From positions 1 through 6,426 of the forward strand of contig CAZNRY010000198.1 of assembly GCA_964575675.1 (NCBI GenBank): a stretch of 6,426 nucleotides of DNA. The letters are read 5' to 3'. Shown here piece by piece: positions 1 through 4,731 of this stretch. This DNA is from CAZNRY01 sp964575675. GTDB lineage: Bacteria > Eisenbacteria > RBG-16-71-46 > CAIMUX01 > VGJL01. The notes below the pieces were generated by a model, which saw only the letters and a list, made by a program, of their open reading frames with translations, was not told the DNA's origin and ran no database searches. The position numbers were made by a program, and so were the translations under genes. Within the stretch, counting starts at the first letter, position 1; each line of letters begins with the position of its first letter.

Positions 1-1681
1 AGTCCGGCCGGATCTTGATGGTGGTGATGCGCGGGGCGTACTTGGACACGTCCGGGCGCGGCGCCGAGATGGTCTTGGCCATCTCGCCGAGGATGTGCTT
101 GCGGCCGGCGGCGGCCTGGTTGAGGGCCGTCTCCATGATCTCGCGGGTCACGCCGCCGATCTTGATGTCCATCTGGATCGACGTGATGCCGTCGGCCGTG
201 CCGCACACCTTGAAGTCCATGTCCCCGAGGTGATCCTCGACGCCGAGGATGTCGGAGAGCACGACGGTCTTCTCGCCTTCCTGGATCAGCCCCATCGCGA
301 TCCCCGCCACGGCCGACTTGATCGGGACGCCAGCATCCATGAGGGAGAGGCTTCCGCCGCAGACCGACGCCATCGAGGAGGAGCCGTTCGATTCGAGCAC
401 GTCGGAGACGAGGCGGACCGTGTAGGGGAACGATTCGCTCGAGGGAACGACGACCGACAGCGCGCGCTCGGCGAGCGCCCCGTGGCCGATCTCGCGGCGT
501 CCGGGGCCGCGGTTGGGCCGTACCTCGCCCACGCTGAACGGCGGGAAGTTGTAGTGGAGGAGGAAGGTCTTCCACGACTGCCCCATCAAGTCCTCGATCT
601 TCTGTTCGTCCGTGGAGGTTCCCAGGGTCGTGACGACGAGCGCCTGCGTTTGTCCGCGGGTGAAGAGCGCGGAGCCGTGCGTGCGGGGTAGAACGCCGAC
701 CTCGCAGGTGATCGGACGGATCTCATCGGGCCTGCGGCCGTCGGCGCGCTTGCCGTCCTTCATGATCATCGACCGGAGGTGGGTACGCTCCATCTTCTCG
801 AGCAAGCCCTTTATCAGTTTCTCCGACGCCGGGAAATCAGGGAGGAATCGGGCAATCGCCTCCTTCTTGAGGGAGTACAAAGCATCCTCGCGCCGCTCCT
901 TCCCGGGGATCGAGACGATCTCGAGAATCCGCCCGTCGTAAGCGCCGCGCAGCGCATCGGCGAGCGGCGCCGGCGCCTCGACCCGCGTGTACGGCCGCTT
1001 GGCCTTGCCGGCCGCGGCGACCAGCTTCTTCTGAAGATCGAGGATCGGCTGAAGCCCCGTGCGCGCGAAGGCGAAGGCCTCGATCATCTCGGCCTCGGCG
1101 AGCTCCATCGCCTTCCCCTCGACCATGATCAAGCTGTCCTCGGTCCCCGCGACCACGATGTCGAGCGTGCTGGAATCAAGCTGCTCGCTCAGCGGGTTCA
1201 TGACGAGCTGCCCGTCGATCTTCCCGATTCGGACGGCCGCAACGGGGCCGCTGAAGGGGATGTTCGAGATCGAGAGGGCGCAGGAGGTGGCGATCAGCGC
1301 CAACGCGTCGGCGTCGTTCTGCTGATCCGAGGAGAGCACGTCGGCCTGCACCTGGACCTCGAACCGGAAGTCCTTGTCGAAGAGGGGACGGATGCTCCGG
1401 TCGATCAACCGCGAGGAGAGGATCTCCTTCTCCGTCGGGCGGCCTTCGCGCTTGAAGAAGCCACCGGGAATCCTGCCGGCCGCGTACGCCTTCTCGCGGT
1501 AGTCGACGACGAGCGGGAAGAAATCCTTCTCGAGCACCTCGTCGCGCGACGAAACAACCGCGCCAAGCACGACCGTATCGCCGTAACGGAGAAGGACCGA
1601 GCCAGAGGCCTGCTTGGCCACGCGCCCGGTCTCCACATGCAGCATCCGGCCACCGATTTCGACGGTGAATTCATGCACCAT
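1..1681 (-). CDS. pnp: Polyribonucleotide nucleotidyltransferase (PNPase), 3' end cut by window edge
   Basis: PNPase degrades RNA 3'-to-5' using phosphate and releases nucleoside diphosphates; in many bacteria it is part of the RNA degradosome. The frame is open from an ATG at 1681 to the left edge, giving 560 intact residues with no frameshift. The first RNase PH-like domain covers about residues 1-215 (FFKREGRPTEKEI near 76-88, then SSRLIDRSIRPLF). A helical linker follows, and the second, catalytic RNase PH-like domain covers about 310-535 (RTHGSALFTRGQTQ at 334-347, SNGSSSMASVCGG near 431-443). The metal and phosphate site DHLGDMDFK is intact: D483, D489 and K491 match E. coli D486, D492 and K494. 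Translation reaches TTIKIRPD, just where the KH domain should begin, so roughly 140 residues (KH plus S1) lie outside the window. A GAGAGGAG Shine-Dalgarno at 1690-1697, 8 nt from the ATG, supports this start. Position after rpsO is the classic arrangement. Confidence 0.98.
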   Translation of the reverse strand, partial: MVHEFTVEIGGRMLHVETGRVAKQASGSVLLRYGDTVVLGAVVSSRDEVLEKDFFPLVVDYREKAYAAGRIPGGFFKREGRPTEKEILSSRLIDRSIRPLFDKDFRFEVQVQADVLSSDQQNDADALALIATSCALSISNIPFSGPVAAVRIGKIDGQLVMNPLSEQLDSSTLDIVVAGTEDSLIMVEGKAMELAEAEMIEAFAFARTGLQPILDLQKKLVAAAGKAKRPYTRVEAPAPLADALRGAYDGRILEIVSIPGKERREDALYSLKKEAIARFLPDFPASEKLIKGLLEKMERTHLRSMIMKDGKRADGRRPDEIRPITCEVGVLPRTHGSALFTRGQTQALVVTTLGTSTDEQKIEDLMGQSWKTFLLHYNFPPFSVGEVRPNRGPGRREIGHGALAERALSVVVPSSESFPYTVRLVSDVLESNGSSSMASVCGGSLSLMDAGVPIKSAVAGIAMGLIQEGEKTVVLSDILGVEDHLGDMDFKVCGTADGITSIQMDIKIGGVTREIMETALNQAAAGRKHILGEMAKTISAPRPDVSKYAPRITTIKIRPD

Positions 1682-1689
1682 TCTGAGTG

Positions 1690-1697
1690 CTCCTCTC
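1690..1697 (-). promoter_or_regulatory. Shine-Dalgarno of pnp
   Basis: The minus strand reads GAGAGGAG followed by an 8-nt spacer and the ATG at 1681. It fixes the pnp start and lies just downstream of the leader palindrome at 1705-1714, so folding of that palindrome could in principle affect access to it (inference). Confidence 0.8.
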
Positions 1698-1704
1698 TTG
1701 TCCC

Positions 1705-1714
1705 CGAACGTTCG
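1705..1714 (-). repeat. Palindrome in the pnp leader, shared with the rpsO leader
   Basis: CGAACGTTCG is a perfect 10-nt palindrome located 23 nt upstream of the pnp ATG. With its flank on the minus strand (CGAACGTTCGGGGA, 1701-1714) it matches 13 of 14 positions of the rpsO leader sequence CGAACATTCGGGGA (2085-2098). The perfect stem is short, so a stable hairpin is uncertain. The similarity between the two leaders is the notable point. Confidence 0.5.
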
Positions 1715-1733
1715 CCCGGATAGGCGGAAGCCC

Positions 1734-1752
1734 GGCCCGCGACCTGCGGGCC
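1734..1752 (-). other. rpsO-pnp intergenic hairpin
   Basis: On the minus strand GGCCCGC, a 5-nt loop AGGTC and GCGGGCC form a perfect 7-bp, all-GC stem in the 96-nt rpsO-pnp spacer. Further pairing (AAG with CTT) is possible across a bulge. No U-run follows: the downstream sequence is GGGCTTCCGCC. A standard intrinsic terminator is therefore not supported, although attenuation cannot be excluded. In E. coli the equivalent spacer holds an rpsO attenuator and an RNase III-processed hairpin that controls pnp mRNA; a similar processing role here is inference. Confidence 0.55.
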
Positions 1753-1777
1753 TTGGAAGGAATCGGTGACGGAGCGC

Positions 1778-2047
1778 CTAACGACGCAGCCCGAGTTCCT
1801 TGACGAGGCTCTTGTAACTGTCCTGCTTGTTGTCCCGAAGGTAGTCGAGGAGCTTGCGGCGGCGCCCGACCATCTTCAGCAGGCCTCGACGGGAGTGGTG
1901 ATCCGTCGTGTGCCGTTTGAAGTGCTCCGTGAGCTGTCGGATCCGCTCGGTAAGCAGGGCAACCTGAACCTCGGGCGAGCCCGAATCCAGATCGTGGAGC
2001 TTGTAGCGGCTGATGATCTCCTGCTTCTGATCTTTCGAAAGCGACAT
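1778..2047 (-). CDS. rpsO: 30S ribosomal protein S15
   Basis: S15 is a primary 16S rRNA-binding protein that recognises the three-way junction of helices 20-22 and helps nucleate the central domain of the small subunit. The product has 89 residues, exactly the usual family length, and ends in the typical LGLRR. The conserved segments are present: SGSPEVQVALLTERI (22-36) and DHHSRRGLLKMVGRRRKLLDYL (49-70, a 22-residue helical RNA-binding region). H42, D49 and S52 correspond to the E. coli RNA-contacting H41, D48 and S51 numbered without Met; the usual Thr of the TGS loop is Ser here. A longer in-frame start at 2146 exists, but the ATG at 2047 matches the family N-terminus MSLSK and has a GGAGG Shine-Dalgarno 7 nt upstream. 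The gene sits between two structured spacers, consistent with its own control. Confidence 0.99.
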   Translation of the reverse strand: MSLSKDQKQEIISRYKLHDLDSGSPEVQVALLTERIRQLTEHFKRHTTDHHSRRGLLKMVGRRRKLLDYLRDNKQDSYKSLVKELGLRR

Positions 2048-2136
2048 CCAAAATCCTCCGCGAAACGCCGGGACTTCCGGCGCCTCCCCGAATGTTCGGG
2101 GGACAACCCTTCCACCAAAAACCCAACCTTGCGAAA
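2048..2136 (-). promoter_or_regulatory. rpsO leader with two tandem hairpins and a strong Shine-Dalgarno
   Basis: The 89-nt spacer between the ribF stop and the rpsO ATG contains two adjacent inverted repeats on the minus strand. The first is CCCCGAA/TTCGGGG (2086-2101), with a nominal 2-nt loop that in practice would open to about 6 nt. The second is CGCCGG, loop AAGTC, CCGGCG (2066-2082). A GTTTC linker then leads into the Shine-Dalgarno region GCGGAGG at 2055-2061, 7 nt from the ATG. No U-run follows either stem, so neither looks like a terminator. In several bacterial phyla S15 represses its own mRNA by binding structured leaders of unrelated architectures. This leader is a good candidate for such a site, but that function is inferred from position and structure only. 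Confidence 0.5.
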
Positions 2137-3096
2137 CTAGCAACAATCGGGTCCGGGGGCAAGACCCGATTCAGATTCCCCCCACTTTATTGCAAGTCGG
2201 CGGACGTCGGCGATGTCTCGTCCCACCTGATCCACTAACTCATTGATATCAAAAAACTTCCGCTCGTCACGGAGGCGCTCGCGCAGCCGGAACATGAGCC
2301 GCCTGTCCCTCAGGTCGCCGTGAAAATCGAGAATGTGGACTTCGGGAACGACGGTTTCGCCGTCGGTGAAACTCGGTCGCCGCCCGAGATTCATGACGGC
2401 CGGCCGGTAGGTCCCTTCCCACTCCGCTTGCCCGGCGTAAACCCCGAGTCCGGGGAGGCACTGCCCCTCCGGGAGCGAGAGGTTCGCGGTCGCAACGAGC
2501 AGCTTCGCCCCCTGTCCGCGGCCCGGCACAACGATCCCCTCGATGTCGGGCCAACGGCCGAGAAGCCTTGCCGCTTCGGCGATCCGCCCTTCGCGCAGCG
2601 ATTGTCGGATGCGGCTCGAGCTGATCGGACCGCCCTCGCGCACGACGGCGTCAACGCGATGCGCCTCGAATCCGAATCTCTTCGCCGCCGACTCGATCAT
2701 CTCCCAATCCCCGCGTTTTCGATGTCCGAAGCGGAAGTCGTAACCGATCCAGAGCCCGCGAAGTCCGTCTCCAGCGCCCAACACCTTCGTCAGGAACTCC
2801 TCGGGTTCCACGCGCGCGAACTCGCGGGAGAACCGGAGAACGGTGACGCGGTCGATCCCCGCCTCTGCGAGGATCCGCCATTTCCTCGGCGCAGGGGTCA
2901 ACTCATCGGGGGGAGTTTCGGGCGCGAAGATCGTGACCGGTCGCGGATGGAAGGTGAAGAGAACCGCGGGGAGCCCTGTCCGTCTGGAAGCCTTGAGAAG
3001 CGGCGAGAGAATCGCCCGGTGGCCCGGGTGGAGCCCGTCGAAGACGCCGACGGTCGCGAGATACTCGTCCGGCCAGGTCTTACGGCTAGAGCACAC
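2137..3096 (-). CDS. ribF: Bifunctional riboflavin kinase / FAD synthetase
   Basis: RibF phosphorylates riboflavin to FMN and adenylylates FMN to FAD in the cytoplasm. With the GTG start at 3096 it has 319 residues, close to the usual 305-320. The N-terminal nucleotidyltransferase domain (about 12-170) carries GVFDGLHPGHR with the HxGH signature at 23-26, GYDFRFGHRKRGD near 118-130 and ISSSRIR near 158-164. The C-terminal flavokinase domain (about 185-305) has NLGRRPSF, PEVHILDF (catalytic-type Glu252) and LRDERKF. Its Mg-ATP motif reads ATAN rather than PTAN, and the usual Gly-Phe before it is Leu-Val; Thr203 and Asn205 remain. Start choice is uncertain: GTG at 3096 gives only 11 nt overlap with truB and has GGGAG 13 nt upstream. 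GTG at 3123 and ATG at 3156 are also in frame, but overlap truB more and have weaker Shine-Dalgarno sequences. The last ten or so codons are formed by a perfect palindrome. Confidence 0.95.
   Translation of the reverse strand: MCSSRKTWPDEYLATVGVFDGLHPGHRAILSPLLKASRRTGLPAVLFTFHPRPVTIFAPETPPDELTPAPRKWRILAEAGIDRVTVLRFSREFARVEPEEFLTKVLGAGDGLRGLWIGYDFRFGHRKRGDWEMIESAAKRFGFEAHRVDAVVREGGPISSSRIRQSLREGRIAEAARLLGRWPDIEGIVVPGRGQGAKLLVATANLSLPEGQCLPGLGVYAGQAEWEGTYRPAVMNLGRRPSFTDGETVVPEVHILDFHGDLRDRRLMFRLRERLRDERKFFDINELVDQVGRDIADVRRLAIKWGESESGLAPGPDCC
2145..2171 (-). repeat. Perfect 9-bp inverted repeat at the 3' end of ribF
   Basis: On the minus strand AATCGGGTC, a 9-nt loop TTGCCCCCG and GACCCGATT form a perfect 9-bp stem. 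It lies inside the coding sequence and encodes the last residues of RibF (SGLAPGPDC), ending 5 nt before the stop codon's first base. Downstream is GTTGCTAGTTTC, moderately T-rich but with no continuous T-run, so an intrinsic terminator is possible but not typical. A dispersed REP-like palindrome that supplied the ribF tail is an alternative. It could also protect the 3' end of the upstream mRNA from exonucleases. Confidence 0.6.
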
Positions 3097-4006
3097 GATC
3101 GAGCCGCAGCTCCCACGAATCACGCCAGGACCGATCGGGAAGACCGGGAACGGCATCCAGCGAAGCGATCGCGATCAACTCCCCTTCCGGCCCGAGAAGG
3201 CGTACACGCTTCGTGGAAGGCATCTCCGCGGTCTCCATGGCGCGCCAGGGAGGCTGCCCCCCCTGCCGGACCCTCCTGATCCAATCGGGCAAAAGGCGGA
3301 GGGCCGCCAGGTGCGAGAGGGCCGCTGCCAGAGGAACTGCAGCGGATAGGGCTCGCGAACGCGCTTCCTCCGGTTCGCCGGTCAGCGAGATGGCCTGCGA
3401 CTCGTCGAAGGGACCGACCGCGCTCCGCCTCAAACGATCCAGGGTCGCTCCCGGCCCCAGCGCATTTCCGAAGTCCTGCGCGAGACTCCTCATGTAGGTC
3501 CCCTTGCCGCAGAGGACGCGAAACTCGATTTCGGCTCCCTCGATGGCAAGGATGTCGAACGCATGGATTTCGACCATGCGCGGTTTGCGCTCGACCTCGA
3601 TGCCCTTGCGCGCAAGCTCGTAGAGACGTTTCCCCTGCTGCTTGATCGCCGAGACCATCGGAGGAACCTGCTCGGTGCGGCCGATGAAGCGTCGGGTCAG
3701 CTCGCGGGCCGCCCCGGGATCGACGGCGCCGACCGGCCGCTCCTCGATCACCTTTCCCGTCCGATCCCCCGTGTCGGTCGTGACGCCGAGGCGCATCACG
3801 CCGACGTACTCCTTCGGAAGGTCCATCAGGTAGGAGAGGATCTTGGTCCCCCGCCCCACCCCGCAAACCAGAACGCCGGTCGCGAAGGGATCCAGGCTTC
3901 CCGCGTGGCCGATCTCCTGGACGCCAAGGATGCGGCGAAGACGGTGCACGGCGTCGTGGCTCGTCCACTCCTCTTCCTTGTGGACCGCGAGAACGAAGCC
4001 GTTCAC
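3086..4006 (-). CDS. truB: tRNA pseudouridine-55 synthase
   Basis: TruB converts U55 of the tRNA T-loop to pseudouridine and also acts as a tRNA folding chaperone. The 306-residue product is close to E. coli TruB (314). The catalytic motif GHAGSLDPFATGVL has the nucleophile Asp at residue 39. KEYVGVMRLGVTTDTGD (66-82) and GKGTYMRSLAQDFG (167-180, Tyr171) are also typical. The C-terminal 45 or so residues (VRLLGPEGELIAIA and on) resemble the small TruB C-terminal or PUA-like extension. The first motif, normally KPxGxTS, reads KEEEWTS: Lys and Thr-Ser remain but Pro and Gly are missing. The start is a GTG at 4006 overlapping the rbfA stop by 4 nt (GTGA), with GGGG about 8 nt upstream. The 3' end overlaps the start of ribF by a few codons, so coupled translation with both neighbours is likely. 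Confidence 0.97.
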   Translation of the reverse strand: MNGFVLAVHKEEEWTSHDAVHRLRRILGVQEIGHAGSLDPFATGVLVCGVGRGTKILSYLMDLPKEYVGVMRLGVTTDTGDRTGKVIEERPVGAVDPGAARELTRRFIGRTEQVPPMVSAIKQQGKRLYELARKGIEVERKPRMVEIHAFDILAIEGAEIEFRVLCGKGTYMRSLAQDFGNALGPGATLDRLRRSAVGPFDESQAISLTGEPEEARSRALSAAVPLAAALSHLAALRLLPDWIRRVRQGGQPPWRAMETAEMPSTKRVRLLGPEGELIAIASLDAVPGLPDRSWRDSWELRLDRVL

Positions 4007-4389
4007 TCCTCATCCCCCGTTCCGCCCGTTTGGGATGGCTCCTCGCCGGTCAGTCCGAGTTCCTGCAGCAGGCTCTGCATGCGCAAGCTGTAGGCGATCG
4101 AATGATCCGCCCGGAAGAGAATCTCGGGCACCTTCCGAAGCCTGATACGGCGCGCCAGCTCGGCGCGGACAGCCGAGGTTGCCCGGGAGAGAACGCGGAG
4201 GCTCGCGGCCTGCGCCTCCTCGCTGCCCAGGACGGAGATATAGACCTTCGCGTGCCGCAGATCGGGGCTGACCTCGACCCGCACGACACTCACCCATGTG
4301 AGCCGGGGATCGGCCAGGTGGTTCTGGAGAATGTCCGCGATCTGCTGGCGCAGCTCTTCGGCCATGCGGGCGGCTCTGATCTCGTTCAC
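4003..4389 (-). CDS. rbfA: 30S ribosome-binding factor A
   Basis: RbfA is a small KH-like protein that binds immature 30S subunits near the 16S rRNA 5' end and assists late maturation, notably in the cold. The 128-residue product has the expected N-terminal helix (RMAEELRQQIADILQ), the signature DPRLTWVSVVRVEVSPDLRH (27-46), the strand AKVYISVLG (47-55) and RIRLRKVPEILFRADHSI (81-98). The tail after residue 112 is short, acidic and Gly/Thr-rich, as is common in this family. At the helix kink, where RbfA proteins usually have Ala-x-Gly, this one has Ala70-Thr-Ser72. The GTG start at 4389 overlaps the stop of the upstream DUF503 gene (GTGA), and its own stop overlaps the truB start in the same way. 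Confidence 0.97.
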   Translation of the reverse strand: MNEIRAARMAEELRQQIADILQNHLADPRLTWVSVVRVEVSPDLRHAKVYISVLGSEEAQAASLRVLSRATSAVRAELARRIRLRKVPEILFRADHSIAYSLRMQSLLQELGLTGEEPSQTGGTGDEE

Positions 4390-4718
4390 GTCTCATCCTC
4401 CGCCGGATCGTCGTCGAGACTTCCCACGCGCGTGCGAAACGCGAGAACGACCACGCGGTATTCTTCCTCCACCGATCGCAGAATCGCCGCGAGCGAGGAC
4501 CGCACCTGCCCCTCCTCGCGGGCGGCGAGGCAGACGCCCAGGCTTCCCCGCTGCCAGAGATCCTGCGGGCCGCACTCGATCACGGAAACCCGAGACCGCT
4601 CGGCCAGCCGGTCCTTGAGGCTCTTCACGACCGCGCGCCTGTCCTTGAGAGATCGGCTATGGGGTATGTGGAATTCGAGAAGCCCGACGCCGTAGAAGAT
4701 CCTGTTCTCTTGCACCAA
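4386..4718 (-). CDS. DUF503 family protein (YlxP-like)
   Basis: This 110-residue protein belongs to the DUF503 family (B. subtilis YlxP), a conserved small protein encoded beside infB and rbfA and suspected to act in ribosome assembly or RNA binding; its biochemical role is not established. Visible family features are GVGLLEFHIP (10-19), SRSLKDRRAVVKSLKDRL (21-38), VSVIECGPQDLWQRGSLGVCLAA (44-66, where QDLWQR is the hallmark) and a final helix plus strand EEEYRVVVLAF. An acidic tail (SLDDDPAEDET) ends the protein. The start is uncertain: TTG at 4718 with GGGG 10 nt upstream, or the adjacent GTG at 4715. The gene starts 13 nt after the infB stop and its end overlaps rbfA by 4 nt, so it is very probably co-translated with them. 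Confidence 0.93.
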   Translation of the reverse strand: MVQENRIFYGVGLLEFHIPHSRSLKDRRAVVKSLKDRLAERSRVSVIECGPQDLWQRGSLGVCLAAREEGQVRSSLAAILRSVEEEYRVVVLAFRTRVGSLDDDPAEDET

Positions 4719-4731
4719 TCTATCGAGACCC

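Noticed and set aside
95..691. Plus-strand open frame opposite the pnp catalytic domain
   Set aside because: Same reasoning: charged, Arg/Asp/His-rich antisense translation with no family resemblance.
779..1723. Long plus-strand open frame (314 codons) opposite pnp
   Set aside because: The minus strand encodes an unbroken, strongly conserved PNPase. The plus translation has the low-complexity composition of a complementary-strand shadow and no plausible ribosome-binding site or motif.
2137..2171. Standard intrinsic terminator after ribF
   Set aside because: The stem is good but the following sequence (GTTGCTAGTTTC) has no continuous U-run, and the stem is inside the coding sequence, so I list it as a palindrome rather than a terminator.
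2165..2195. Sigma-70-type promoter for rpsO inside the ribF 3' end (TTGCAA as -35)
   Set aside because: A TTGCAA is present at 2190-2195, but the sequence 17 nt downstream (GAATCG) is not a credible -10 box. No convincing promoter could be found.
3097..3156. ATG at 3156 as the ribF start
   Set aside because: It would overlap truB by 71 nt, lacks a Shine-Dalgarno and adds 20 residues before the normal RibF N-terminus. The GTG at 3096 fits better, although this is not certain.
2320..3279. Long plus-strand open frame (319 codons) opposite ribF and the truB 3' end
   Set aside because: It is antisense to well-supported ribF and truB, its translation is rich in Arg, Pro, Glu and Ala with no recognisable domain, and such frames are expected opposite GC-rich codon usage.
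3120..4013. Second minus-strand frame of 297 codons within truB
   Set aside because: It is offset from truB in another frame, is rich in Arg, Gly and Asp, and resembles no family; the truB frame carries all catalytic motifs.
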